Positions 23,265 to 34,809 of a stretch of DNA of 64,000 bases are shown here, in pieces; positions within the stretch are counted from its first letter, which is position 1; each line of letters opens with the position of its first letter. Both the position numbers and the translations under genes were made by a program. Where the stretch lies: NCBI GenBank assembly GCA_024362935.1, contig JANCRA010000001.1, forward strand, positions 52,797,501 to 52,861,500, given 5' to 3'. The DNA comes from Setophaga petechia. Its lineage: Eukaryota > Chordata > Aves > Passeriformes > Parulidae. The notes under the pieces were generated by a model. It was not told the origin of the DNA, made no database searches, and worked only from the letters and a program-made list of their open reading frames with translations.

Positions 23265-23715
23265 CAAATAATAAAAAAGTTATCGTTATGTTTTCCATTA
23301 TCTTAAGTGCTTGCTTTTTCTGTGTGTCTGGGAGGGATTTAGAAGTTTATGTCTGTTGAAATCAATATTATCCAGGTCTTCCTTGTCTATGACTTGTGTA
23401 GTGCATAATATACAATGCATGCTTAAAAATAGGTGTGAATATTCAGATGAAAACTCCCAGTGTGAACAAAACAAGATATTCATTCCTATAAATGTATTAT
23501 TACATTTAGTTCCAGTTCTACTTAATCCTTCAGGAAAATCTCCATAACATTTCTTATCCTTACAAATAATGCAGTGCCACGACCAAAGGAGATGAGTAGA
23601 TCCTACAAGGCAATCTCATGTGTGCAGTTATGTAGTGCTGTGCAGGTAAACGTGTGGGGCTGTGATTCCAAAGCATTGGCAAAGGTTTTGATTGGCTGCA
23701 GAGGATCTAAGCTTG
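23265..23715. other. Unannotated unique sequence
   Basis: No gene or repeat is recognised. Two overlapping open frames on opposite strands (61 and 78 codons) have no support. Confidence 0.5.
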
Positions 23716-23716
23716 G

Positions 23717-23754
23717 GATTTAAGCTTAAGCTTAGGTGCAAGGTACCTAAGCTT
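23717..23754. repeat. AAGCTT-rich inverted repeat
   Basis: aagcttaggt (23728-23737) and its exact complement acctaagctt (23745-23754) form a perfect 10-bp stem around a 7-nt loop. It is preceded by ttaagcttaagctta, itself palindromic, so aagctt occurs several times within about 50 bases. Confidence 0.85.
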
Positions 23755-23759
23755 GTGTT

Positions 23760-25390
23760 GATCTGCTTTGCTGCTGTTATGGCACACTTTGTTTAACATG
23801 CTGCTGTGGTGTGGTCTTGGACTGAAGATTTTAAGTGCCTGCCATCCACAGTTATTCCTTGTCATCCAAAAAGTACAATGTAGACAGAGGGAATAGCTTC
23901 TGTGAGTCAACACAGGGGCAGAGAGTTAAGGAAGAAGGAGCAGCATACTATAGGAAGCATCAAATATTGTTTTAGCAGTCACTTTGCCCACACCAGTTTC
24001 CTTTGCATTTGAAACTGCACCAAGCTGGCAATAACAAACATAAAGAGAAGGACAGTTTTGAAATACATAAAACAGACTGTCATTTTAAAAATCTCCATTT
24101 CTTTTTCTGCTTTTTGTTTTTACCCATGTCACTGTGAAAATCTCACTCAAATGTAGAGTGAAATAATCCCTCTCCTCCTCTCAAACCTGGTAACTTCTTT
24201 TTCCTGCTCTACATGAGTGCATATACAATGCATGCTCATGTGAAAAAGAGATTTGTCTGAACAACTCCTGGAACTTGTGCTCTTAATCATGAACAATGCA
24301 ACAGATGGTGGGAAACCTCTGTTGTGGGTAGGTGCCACTCTGTGTTGCCGTACAGGCATAGGAATAAAAAGTCTGACTGACCAGGTCAAAAACCTGCAAG
24401 CATCACTTGGAATTTGTCTTAACTGATAAATCTGCATTGTAATTCAGGGTGACAACTTCCCAAGGCTCCACTTTCACCTGTACATATTCACTTCTTCCAC
24501 AGTCTTGTTATGACAATTAGAGTCAGTGAATATGCAAAGGTTGCAGATGAGAATACTTCTATTGATGGGAATCAGCTCTAGAATTCAAATCTAGAACCAC
24601 CACTTATAGCTCTAGAATCCCTTTGATGGATTTCCATCTGGTTTATATCTTGTTCTTCTATTTTATCACATAGAAACTGGATAGAACAGAAACCATGCTT
24701 TCTCCAGCTTTTAAATCAGTTTTTGAAATTCTTGCTGTTGGGTAATTTATATATGATCCCTTAAGACCTCACAGAACCCTTCAGACAGAGGAAGTTTTTA
24801 AAATGGGAGTGTGATAGATAAATAATTTAAAGGCAATCTTTATAGGTTTTAACTACTTTGAGGCAAGGCAAATGTTTTCTTTGAGATTTATAGAAAAATC
24901 CAGGGGAAAAGAAAAAGAAAGGGATTTACATGTGGAATATAATATTACCTTGCAGAACACTTGGTGATTCTGAAGCCTTTTCATTTGATTTGAGACAGTA
25001 ATGCCCAAATGGAATTTTAATATAAAACTAGTTGCAGCAAACATGAAAAGAGCAAGCCTACTATAGTTGGAGCTTTTAATGTTGCTTGTGGCTTCAGCGT
25101 CATCTTCAAACCAACTGAAGTGTACCACAGCAAAACAAAATCCTGGCTCAAGAGGGATCAAAAAAAAGACATAAAGGGCTAGACTAAATTATGAATTGAA
25201 TGAAATAATTAATTTATTCACTTACAGAAGCTGACAATCATAGTGAATGAGAGATGTGATGAATTTTTCAGTCTTTATCAGCACTGAAACATCGGGAAGC
25301 CCTGGACATGTATTTTTCATTTTGTTGCACTGGGATAAAAAAGGTTGTGTCAAAACTAAGGTCCCTGCCAGGCATGCATGATGTAGTCTT
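23760..25390. other. Unannotated unique sequence
   Basis: No gene or repeat family is recognised. Minus-strand open frames of 96 codons (24147-24437) and 102 codons (24853-25161) have no family resemblance or splice context. Confidence 0.5.
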
Positions 25391-25394
25391 TCAT

Positions 25395-25428
25395 AAAAAA
25401 AAAAAAAAAAACAACCAAAAAAAAAAAA
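25395..25428. repeat. Two adjacent poly(A) runs, A17 and A12
   Basis: A17 at 25395-25411 and A12 at 25417-25428 are separated by caacc. No retroposed gene is recognisable upstream, so the origin of the A tract is unclear. Confidence 0.9.
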
Positions 25429-25434
25429 TTCAAT

Positions 25435-27850
25435 CCAGAAAAAGCACAAAGTTAATAATTTTTATCTGACTTAAATGATGACACCTGACAGAAGGTGCTA
25501 ATATTGCATGCAAAGGGTGAGACTGAACTGCCTCCTCTGGGCCCTACACATACACACACACCATACCCTCTCCCTCATACACCCTTTCTTCTAAAAAACA
25601 GTCCTTAAGTTGAGGTGTTTGCCCCAGCTCCTCTGTTTCCTTGGTTCTATACATGCAGTTCCCAGTTAGCATGGATCCATGTCTGTGAGAACTTTGGCAT
25701 TCCACAGCCGAGTGCTGCTTTGACAGTTCCAAGCTGATGGAACCAAGTTCCATTTCTGCTGGAGTTCCTTTCATTCCTGTACTCCCTCACTCTCTGTGCA
25801 GTGAAGCGTTTAAGTTTTTTAAGTCTTTTTTTAAGTTAAGTGCATTTCAATATTACTTGACTGTAAAGGAGCTACAGTTCAAACCAAGTTGTTTTTTATT
25901 TCAACGGAGGTTACAACTATTGTGATCTCCAGAAATGTCTTCTAAAACTCACGTCATCAGAATTGATTTTTCTCTTCTGTCATGAGTTTTGTAGCCTGCA
26001 CTGAAAGTAATGGTACTGATCTACTTATTTTTAAATACATTTGAGGTTCTTCTGAACTCCTTCAGGAGGCCATTTAGCCATCTTCTCACTCTGGACTTGT
26101 TATTAGAGCTAATGGAGTGGGTTTTTGCTGATCAGCCTTTAAAATCTCGTCAGGCTGAGGTGATTTGTAAACTTGATGTCTGCATTTCATCTACACTTTT
26201 ATTATCTGCCAAGATGTAAACTACATTCGAGTGTCCTGGAATGCCACGTTCTGACCTCCTAGATAAATCATCATCCTTTCACTCATCATGGTAATATTGC
26301 TAATAAGTCTGTGGCAAAGTGGTTTGACTTTGGTCAAATCAGTGGGATTTGGACTTTGGAAATCAGTAATTGACTAAGCAAGGCTTTCAGTCCCACTAAG
26401 TGCAGTGTGAAGAGAAAAGAGAAAATGAAATATTTTTGATCTCTATGTCTTGGAAAGACTTGTTATATTGATGTGAAACGGAACAAATGGCTCTTACACA
26501 GATGGGAATTTTGAGGACTGGGATGTTGAAAGAGAAGGCTGACTGAAAATGGATGAGGGAAAACAATATTTGATGTTCATTGGGGGAAGAATAACAGACT
26601 TGAAAAATTGAAAAGAGAAATGTATTTTTGCAACTAATGAAGAGACTGAGAAATAAAAAAGAAAAATAATTTTAAAAAAACTAAATAAAAATAAAAGAAA
26701 GTTTTTAGTTTGGTCAGCTTGGCTTTGTTTGCTCTTTTTATTTGCATCTTCCTAAGCATGATCAAAATCATTAAAGGAAAAACTCTAGAATTCAACATAA
26801 GCTTAGAAGTGACTAGACTCACTGGACTTCCAGAAGTATGAGAAGGCCTTTTAAGTTGGTATATTTACTGGGATTAAAATGTATTTTCCATTCCAAAGTG
26901 TCCGTCTTGAATATTTCTTGCAGAATATCAAATTGATTCTCTTTGTGTGCAGCCCTTTTTCTAGGATGAACTACTGCTAATGAATTAGTCTTGTTAAAAC
27001 TTTTTAAATCAATTTTTTCTTTAATTTTGTGTTTGTAAATTACTGAAACACAGCAGAAGGCCTACTGCAAAACCCTGCTCTGTTTTAGAAGTCTGAAATG
27101 TGCAGGAATTGCAGTGCATTTCTGAAGGTATGAGAAATGTCACCTCTAGTGCCCTGTGGTTTCCAGTGCTACTTCCTTGTTCAGTTTATGGTTTAACCCC
27201 TGATAGTGTGTACATTCACTTTCAGTGTTGTGTTTTATTTCAGATTTTCTGGTTTTGCATATTTGCTTGTGACGTTGGTTATTAATCTATTCCTTCTGCA
27301 ACTCCTTGGACTGTTACAGAAACTGAGATTTAAGTTAGCATCAAGTCTAATGAGTGCAAATGCCTCTAATGGTCTAATTTTGCAATGCATAAACAGTTAA
27401 GAGAAGAAGAGCAGCTGTTGGCACAAAATAGCAGTAGGTGTTCATGTGTTTGAGATGCACCAAAGGTCAGAAATTAGTTTCATATTAAATAGTTCTGTGG
27501 TACTGGAGGTTTAAAATAGAGGGGTACAGCTCTCCACTTGGATACATGTGTGAACTCACACACATATTTCCCGTTTCTCTCAGTGATGCAAGACACAAAA
27601 GCCTTGGGCAAGGTTCTAAATAATCACAAAAATACCTCTTATGAAGCAAATCAGTGTGTTTGTCATGCTGGCAGAGGAGTACAGGCATTATTACCATTCC
27701 TCGTGGAACAGAAATATCAGGATCTGCCATTGTCACACATGAAAAAAAGAAGACCCTTCACAGGAAAACAGATTTTTATTTGAATGGGAGAATGAGGGAA
27801 AAGTCATTCCTATGGTTATTGAAGTAGCAATTGTAACAGTATTAATGGCC
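25435..27850. other. Unannotated unique sequence
   Basis: No gene is seen. There is a short (CA)n run at 25547-25561 and a degenerate ttttaag repeat near 25808-25839. Bases 26630-26700 are A-rich. Open frames stay below 85 codons. Confidence 0.5.
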
Positions 27851-27853
27851 ACT

Positions 27854-27870
27854 AAAAAAAAAAAAAAAAA
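27854..27870. repeat. Poly(A) run, A17
   Basis: A pure run of 17 A with no recognisable retroposed sequence upstream. Confidence 0.9.
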
Positions 27871-27874
27871 TTTG

Positions 27875-28410
27875 CTGTACCTAAGTTTGCAGCAGGGCAA
27901 GGGAATAGATGCCAATCTTGAGTTAGAGAATAAGACTTGGATGTGCTGCCTTTCAACTCATTTTACCACGTTTGATCACTGACCTGAAAAAAAGAATAGC
28001 ATTAGAGCATGTTGGAAACCTAATTTTGCTTGGGTACAGTTAACTAGAACACTTCTGCCAACTTGATGGCAAGAAACTCATACAGCAAATATTGATCTGT
28101 GCAATTCCCAAAGGAAAAGGAATCAGCTCTTTATCATCTGTGGAATTTGATGCTAACCAAAAGAATGAGGTGAATTTCACTGGAAAACTCTTTTCTGAGT
28201 GTTTTTTAGAGTGGATCTGCAGGAGTTACTGTGATTTAATACCTTGAACCAGGCAAGCAATCGGGTACTTCATAAACCTACCTTACGGAGGAGAGCACTT
28301 AAGCGCAAACTTATTCTTTAAACTTGATTACAAATTTGCCTTTCTGGAAAGGGTGGGAAATGTTTAATGACTTCTAAGGCAATCTTACTCCAGGAAGCAC
28401 ATCTGTAACA
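27875..28410. other. Unannotated unique sequence
   Basis: No feature is recognised. Confidence 0.5.
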
Positions 28411-28412
28411 GG

Positions 28413-28436
28413 CTTTGTAACACAGATGTTACAAAG
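28413..28436. repeat. Perfect 9-bp hairpin, 6-nt loop
   Basis: ctttgtaac (28413-28421) pairs exactly with gttacaaag (28428-28436) around acagat. The related string atctgtaaca lies just upstream at 28401-28410, so alternative pairings exist. Confidence 0.85.
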
Positions 28437-28439
28437 ATG

Positions 28440-29560
28440 CTATTTCTACAGGTTAAATTGTTACCAAGAAAGAGAGGAAATGATGAAAGTGAACAGAGGG
28501 AGGAGGGGAATGAGAATAAGGTCGTGGGCCACACTCCTTTCATAAAAATAATTCCCGTCCTTTATGTAAGATACATGGTTTGGAAGGGTAAAAACTGCCT
28601 CCTTTTTTCCCCTCCTTTTTTTTTTTTTTTCTGTACAGGGAGTGCTAAAAACAAACCCTTTCCCAGTGTTTGTCACACAGTGATACCATGGTCTAACCCA
28701 GAATGGCAGATCTTGATTGACTGAGACCAGGACACGAAGCAAGCTGTGAAGGGATTTACAGTGTGAAAAGATTTACAATGTGAAATGTCTGGGATGTGAA
28801 AGCAAAATTTATTCTCTATGATATAAACAGTGTCACAACTCCTATTATAATTATGCACTGAAGCAGACTGAGATGAAGATTTTACTAACACATCTAAACT
28901 GTCCTTTCTTTGTTGATTTAGACCAGCAACAAAAATCATTCAAAGGTTCATGTCCTTGTGCTAAGCAGCACTAAGTTAAAAGAGAAAATAAGAGAGAAAA
29001 AAAAATAGCAAAACCCAATGAAGAATAAGATTGTCTTTTCTTTACATGAGCATTTTATTCTTCTGTCCATGGTACTGATAAATAAAATGAATAAATATGT
29101 GCTCTGCTTCTGGACAATTTACTGTTTGATCACTCCTCAGCAGAAAATCTGCTTTTCCTTTTTCCCTGATTCCTGATCCTTGAGGTTCTTCTTGGTGGTC
29201 TTACAGAGAGTTTGAATCAAAATGTTCAAATTCCAAAACTGCTAAAATGGCTCAGCACTAAACTTTCTAGAAAGGCAAACTTTTCCAAAAGCCCTTAACA
29301 GATGCTTTAGAGGGAAGTACTAGAGCAGAATGTAACATTGATTCCTGGTTGTTCATGTGTGATAGACTTTATCCTTCCAGCATAAGATTTCATTTATATC
29401 CCCAATATATAAAGTTCATAGCTCTGACCGACAGACGAGGGAGCAGCTCTTTCTGCTTCGTCCAGGGCTGTGTGTGATGACCAGGTCACTGCTGTTTGCT
29501 CTCAGTAATGAGTATTTTCTGCTTGGAGCAGGTCAATCCCACAACCAGCACCAGAACTGT
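28440..29560. other. Unannotated unique sequence with a T15 run
   Basis: A T15 run lies at 28616-28630 after a pyrimidine-rich stretch, followed by ctgtacag. This resembles an acceptor tract, but no exon-like open frame with a donor was found after it. Open frames reach 95 codons on both strands without family resemblance. Confidence 0.5.
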
Positions 29561-29567
29561 GCCCTCT

Positions 29568-29588
29568 TGGAACCAGGGGGCAGCAGTG
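29568..29588 (+). promoter_or_regulatory. CTCF-like motif
   Basis: The string accagggggcagcag (29572-29586) matches the core of the vertebrate CTCF motif (CCAnnAGGGGGCrs), although the two leading C positions are ga instead. It sits in a locally GC-richer stretch (29430-29680). Occupancy cannot be judged from sequence. Confidence 0.4.
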
Positions 29589-29599
29589 TGAGCTGGGAA

Positions 29600-29910
29600 A
29601 GGAGGGGAGGACAGCAACGTCATGTCCTAGGACAGCTCATCCACAGTGTCTTTACTGTGGCTGAGAGACAGAGTTGCAACTAGTATTGCCTTTTGTGGCA
29701 TTCATGGGCTTGAAGTACTCCCAAGAGAAAGCTTTTACTTTTACCTTCATTGTTTTATTAAGGTTTGGGGCTTCATGGTGATTTCCTGGAGCAGAGTTTG
29801 GTTGGCTGGATGTGATGCTCAGCTGCTGACTGGGATTCAGGCCAAATGGAAAACTAGCAGCAAGATGACCTGCTCACAATAAGTAGAGCAAAGAGCTCTT
29901 GATCCTCGTG
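29600..29910. other. Unannotated GC-richer unique sequence
   Basis: No gene or repeat is recognised between the CTCF-like motif and the MIR remnant. Confidence 0.45.
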
Positions 29911-29914
29911 TGAA

Positions 29915-30045
29915 TGGCTTAATCTGTTTTACACTGCAGTTTTCCATCAGTAAAACGGGGATAATTGCACTCTACTGCCCTCAGGGGTGCTGTGAGGGTA
30001 AACACATTGCAGGTTACAGAGTGCTCGGATGCATTGGCTGAGAGA
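29915..30045 (-). mobile_element. MIR-like SINE fragment
   Basis: The plus strand reads ttccatcagtaaaacgggga then taattgcactctactgccct, caggggtgctgtgagggta, aacacattgcaggttaca and gagtgctcggatgc. This follows the reverse-complement MIR order closely (tttcctcatctgtaaaatgg / ggataata / tacctc / agggttgttgtgagga / ttaaatga / gtaaagcgcttagaacagtgcc). It is the longest and best MIR match in the window. The 92- and 109-codon open frames here are accidental. Confidence 0.7.
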
Positions 30046-30049
30046 ATTC

Positions 30050-30965
30050 GAAAAATATTGGGAAAGAGAACAATTTGCAGAACAAATAGGCAAGTCAGAA
30101 GCAGAGACAGGAACGTGCTGGGCAGAGGCATTGAAATTCACTTCCCACCCAGCACTCAGATTGAAACTACAATTAACAGTACGGCAAATGTAGTGCAAAA
30201 TCAGGGTGTGCTGGTTCTGAACTGGCTCTGTATTGGCTGCTAGTGATATTACTGACTTTCCTGCCATCAAAGCCATTATAATTCTTCAGCAGCAGGGAAG
30301 GTACCTGCAGCTGGGCTCCCCTGGACCCTGCTCACACACATTATTTCCTATCAGTACCTTGAAGCTGCCAACAGGCTACAAGGCATAAATGAATCTTCTG
30401 CTTTGTGGGGTTGGAGTGCCTCCTTGACCATGTTGGCTTAGCTGGGGGACACAGTGTGGGTTCCTTGAAGTCTTTTTTCCAGAAGAGAATGCCAGATGAT
30501 GAATGGATATTGAGATACTGCAATGAAATGATAGCATTCACAGGTTTGGTTTTCATACAATGCAGCAGACAATTCTAAAGTTCTAGGGCAAAGAGGTTTC
30601 CACGGTCGCAGGGACTTTTAGGGAAGCTCACAAAATGTAATAGATCTTCTATGAATAGATTTCAGCTGACTGGAAGGATACATTTCAGGATACAGGAAGA
30701 AGCCTTTCCATTGATTTCAGGGAATTTTATTGCAGGATGCAAGTGAAGGAAGAACAGAGCCAGATTTGTGCAGAAAGTGCTAAGTGCCTTTTGGATAGAA
30801 TTTGCAACTGCTACTGTTTTCTCACCTCTAAACCTTGCTGTAATGGTAGGCTTGCTGGGGAATGCTTCTCACACTGGGTCAAGGTGAAATAAAAATAAGA
30901 AATCTTTGCTGTCCCTGCTGTGAGAGGTACAACTTGCTACTATTTTTCCTTCTGGCAGGACTTTG
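30050..30965. other. Unannotated unique sequence
   Basis: No feature is recognised. Confidence 0.5.
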
Positions 30966-30969
30966 GAAC

Positions 30970-31135
30970 TGACTGTATCCAACAAATGCAAATTGTGATG
31001 CTAATTTAATTAAGCAAACCATATGAAATCAGAAAAAATTACAGTCTGTGGTCAAGAGCAGTTTTTTATTTATTGGCAGTACATCAATACCTAATTGAAA
31101 AAGATTACATAATTGCTTTTGATTGTAATTTAACC
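30970..31135. promoter_or_regulatory. Candidate regulatory block with octamer and homeodomain cores
   Basis: An exact POU octamer atgcaaat lies at 30986-30993, followed closely by gctaatttaattaag and later tacctaattg, acataattg and tgtaattta. The clustering of octamer and TAAT cores over about 150 bases is enhancer-like, but at this AT content chance cannot be excluded. Confidence 0.22.
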
Positions 31136-31173
31136 CCAGCAGGGAATTTGGCCTCACATAGACACTAGTTCAA

Positions 31174-31203
31174 CCTCTCCTCCACAGGGAGATAGAGGAG
31201 AGG
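31174..31203. repeat. Perfect 9-bp GC-rich hairpin
   Basis: cctctcctc (31174-31182) pairs exactly with gaggagagg (31195-31203) around a 12-nt loop. Confidence 0.8.
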
Positions 31204-31209
31204 ATCAGA

Positions 31210-32330
31210 ATGGGAAAAGTGTAAAAAATAGTTTCAGGTGCAGTTTAAGAGGTAAAATGAAAGTTATGCATACAAGCAAAGCAAACCAATCCAACACATG
31301 GTCCCTTAAAAGGTACAATGAAGAAAATTAACTCTATCCCTACTAAAAAAAAAGTAAAACTGAAGACAGAATATGATGCCTGCAAATCTATTTTTATCTT
31401 TATTATGGTAGAATCTGAGTATTTAACGACCTTTCATAGGCTTATCCTTAGAGCATGCCAGTGACACAGGACAGTTTAAACCTGAAGGACAGTAAGGACA
31501 AAGGTCAGAACTTTGGCATTTTAATCACAGGTAAACAGGTTTCTACAAGCTGACTGCAGTTCAAGTTAGGACCACAATACAAGGCTTTTGCACTGCTATC
31601 ACTTTTGTTATGCAAGCCAATGTAAGGGTTAATGAAAAAATTAAATCTGTGAAGTGTTGTGATAGACTGGAAAGTGTCTTTGACTCTGAACTTGAGATGC
31701 TGAAAGTGAGGCTTGTGATTTCTTCACTTCTGTATTATCTCTTCTCTCTTCATTCCCTGATTTCTAATGCCCTCTCTTTGTGCTTCCCTCCTTCCTCTTT
31801 TCTTGGCCAAAATAAAACCTGTGAATGGTAAAGAGAGGATCAGAAAACCAGGGACACTGTTTTCCACTCTTCAGGACTAACTTTTGCCAGTTTATGCTAC
31901 ATTTGTGTCAGTTTTCAGAGCTTGATAACTAACTGCCTTCCTTCCTTTCTTCTATCTGTAATATAACTGTCAGGATTCACATCAATCTGTCAAATATCAC
32001 AAGCCAGAGTTTAATGCATATTTACTTGGGAACTGAGATTTGAGGATGGAGTTGAGGGGAGGGATTTCTAAGCAACCTCGGGCTTGATTTATGATTTAGG
32101 TATCTCAGGACTTTAGAGTGTTGCTATTTCCATAGAAAGAGCACAAAAAAGAGATTGTGATATACTGTAAGCTGCTGTTTGCTTGGCCACCACCCCCAGA
32201 GGGAAAAAGTGTTTATTGATGTTTGAGAGCAACCTCTTGTGTTTCTGGTTGTGCCCAGCATTTCTGATCCTGTCACTGAGAACCACTGAAAAGAGCCTGG
32301 CTATGTCATCTTTATACCTTGCCTTCAGGT
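31210..32330. other. Unannotated unique sequence
   Basis: No gene or repeat family is recognised. A purine-rich stretch lies near 32040-32065. Confidence 0.5.
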
Positions 32331-32334
32331 ATTA

Positions 32335-32425
32335 TCTAGATTTAGTCAGATTAATCAGTTAATAAGGTTAGTAAGATTTAATGAGATTTAATAAGATTAA
32401 TTAGATCAATCATTAATAATAATCC
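32335..32425. repeat. Degenerate AT-rich tandem tract
   Basis: Repeated short units of the type agattaat, agatttaat and aagattaat alternate over about 90 bases without perfect periodicity, consistent with a decayed simple repeat. Confidence 0.65.
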
Positions 32426-32429
32426 CCCC

Positions 32430-33488
32430 AAAAGTTTCCTTCTCCACAAAGAACAGTCCCATTTCAGCTTTTTCTCACAGGAGAGATAATCTAATATTTT
32501 TTGTGTATTCTGTTTAGTAAGTCCATGTCTTAGAGCTGCTCCTGTCCTAAAGGTTCATACCATAACCCATAGCACCTTCTCTTGCAGGACTGTAGGAGCT
32601 GGAGATTTGAGAAAAAAGTAACAGAAATTGCTGCCAGAATTTCTGCTCAATCAATTGTGAGACATGAGAATTGATGCTGTATTAGTGTGGAATGGAGTAA
32701 GTACAGCACTACTTTTCAGCAGGACTGGAAAAAGTAGAGTGGGAATACAGGATCCACCTGTGACCTGACGTGGACACTTTTCTTGTCTGCCTGGACTGAT
32801 TTCAGTGGCATAAGCCAGTGCTGGTAAGTTTGGAATAACACATGAGATAAATAAAGGAATGGGGCAAAAAGAAATTCTATTTTATATTAAAAAGCTGATT
32901 TAAATGCTGTTTTCAGTCATCCATGAATGTGTGAGCTGACTCAGGACTGGAACAGTTCACATTTAGAGATTTTTTAGTTGCTTGCTTGTTTCTTTGTTTG
33001 GAGATTTTTGTTTGGTTTACTTCTTTAGTATTTTTTTTAAGACTGAGATCATAATTACTGCAATGTCATGCTGAAGGGACAAGGGAACCTGTCCACAGTA
33101 CTGCAGCTTGATGACACTCATTTTGAAGTTTTATAGCATTAGTAGATTTTGCAGGTACATTTTTTTGTGTTTGTTTTCAAGCATGATTTCCATACAGAAG
33201 AATATTTTGTTTACTCTGTTGTAGAAACCCACACATAAATTAGTAGACTGACTTTACCATGGCATATTCTAATTTACTTATAATGCATTTAAGTATTCAA
33301 ATCCTTAAATAAATATTCAAATAATTTAATAAGCAGGTATCAGAAACACAGAAAACATTAAACTCCCTGAGATATGAAGATACAGGGGATTTCCTGGAAT
33401 AATGGAAGAGAAATTAAATTTAGCACTTAAAATGAAATACACAAACAGTACACATTATTCAGAATTTCAGCTGTACTTTCAAAATCGC
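32430..33488. other. Unannotated unique sequence
   Basis: No gene is seen. A donor-like ctggtaagt lies at 32821-32829 without a matching acceptor/open frame, and a short imperfect duplication (taagtattcaaat / taaatattcaaat) lies near 33290-33325. Confidence 0.5.
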
Positions 33489-33492
33489 TTAA

Positions 33493-33575
33493 GGGAAATG
33501 AAAAAAATTAATAAAAGGAAAATTATAAGGAAATGAAAAAAAATAATTAAAACAACAAACAAAATAAATACCCCA
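33493..33575. repeat. A-rich low-complexity tract with internal duplication
   Basis: Two copies of a ggaaatgaaaaaaa-type unit followed by ataa/attaaaa begin at 33494 and 33529, and (AAAC/AAAT) runs continue to about 33575. Confidence 0.75.
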
Positions 33576-33579
33576 ACAA

Positions 33580-34675
33580 ACCAACCTGCACTAACAGCTA
33601 CAACTTTTGGAAGAAGAAAAATGTTTGCCAGCCCTGGTATACACTCCCATTTTATCTAAATAAAATTCCATCATGTCCATTTGTTGGGAAATAGGAAATA
33701 GCTTCACATGACAGTACTCCAGACATATAGTTCAGTAACTTGTGTGTGCACATTTAGAAGATTAAAGGTAGGCACTTAAAGCCTTTTAATGGTTGAAACT
33801 TTAGCTTAAGTTTAACATAAGTCCTGCATTTTCATGAATCAGTGCACTGTGCTTTCCAGTGCAGCATCCTGACTTCCTCAGAGATCACATTGTCTGCTAC
33901 TTAAAATATTCTCACAATTCACAGTTAACACCTCTGTGCAAACAGAGGGGAGCTTTCAGCTCTGGGCTGCTCTCTCCTCACTCTTCCTGCTGTTCAACAT
34001 TTCTGCCTTGGCTTTCTGTGCTTTCCTGTGAAGCCCTGTGGCATCCTTTCAGAACAGACCTGCTGAAGTTATCTTTTCAAGTTTATGAAAAGTTCTTCAT
34101 GAAGCTGTCACCATAGACTGAAGAAAGCCTTTACTTTCATATATCAACAAGTCTTGCCCTTTCAGTGGTTTTATTTGTGTATACCACTTCCTCTTATTTT
34201 CCTTTTTCCAACCTTCATGAATACTTCCATTCCTTGCCAACACACCTTCTCAGCCCCCTTATTTTAAATTAGAACAATACACCTTGGTCCCCTGTCCTTA
34301 TATAGGTTTGCACAGCATTTCCTTCCCTTATTTTGTATGCATGCTCCTGTTTCTGAAACCATGCTTAATTACCTTCACCTCAGTGCTACAGAGGTGCTCT
34401 TTTTACCAAGGTTAGCACATATTATCTCTGCTTTCTTAATCCCCCAAGGACTGATATAGGGTTAAAGTGAGAGCAGCATCCCCAGGAACACAAAGATATT
34501 TTCCCCTGTATTATTTATGGTTAGATATAAATAATATTAGCTATACTGATGATTCTGTGGAAAAGACATTCTTCCTTCTTTGAATTAATTAGCTAATGCA
34601 GAGCTGAAGGTTGTCCAGCAGACACAAAAAGGAGGTGCACCATCCTTCTTGAAATTAAAGAGCTGTGGGGGGAGG
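33580..34675. other. Unannotated unique sequence
   Basis: No feature is recognised. An 85-codon open frame at 33859-34116 follows a weak acceptor-like ctttccag but lacks a donor or any family resemblance. Confidence 0.5.
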
Positions 34676-34679
34676 AAAA

Positions 34680-34805
34680 CTGAAATTTGTTTACAATAAG
34701 TGATCATTCTTATTTTAATACATCAAGCTGTCAGCTTCTTTTGAAAATAGATGAGGTAATTTCAAAGTTAGCAATTAATTTTGTTTTTATTAATTGATGA
34801 ACTGG
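34680..34805. promoter_or_regulatory. AT-rich candidate conserved non-coding block
   Basis: Motifs resembling forkhead (ttgtttacaa), homeodomain (gcaattaatt, attaattga) and aggtaattt sites cluster here. The paired aattaatttt...tttattaatt strings form a small inverted repeat. This is motif reading only. Confidence 0.18.
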
Positions 34806-34809
34806 CAAC

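Noticed and set aside
27854..27870. A17 run as a possible processed-pseudogene or retroposon tail
   Set aside because: No transcript-like or LINE-like sequence is recognisable immediately upstream.
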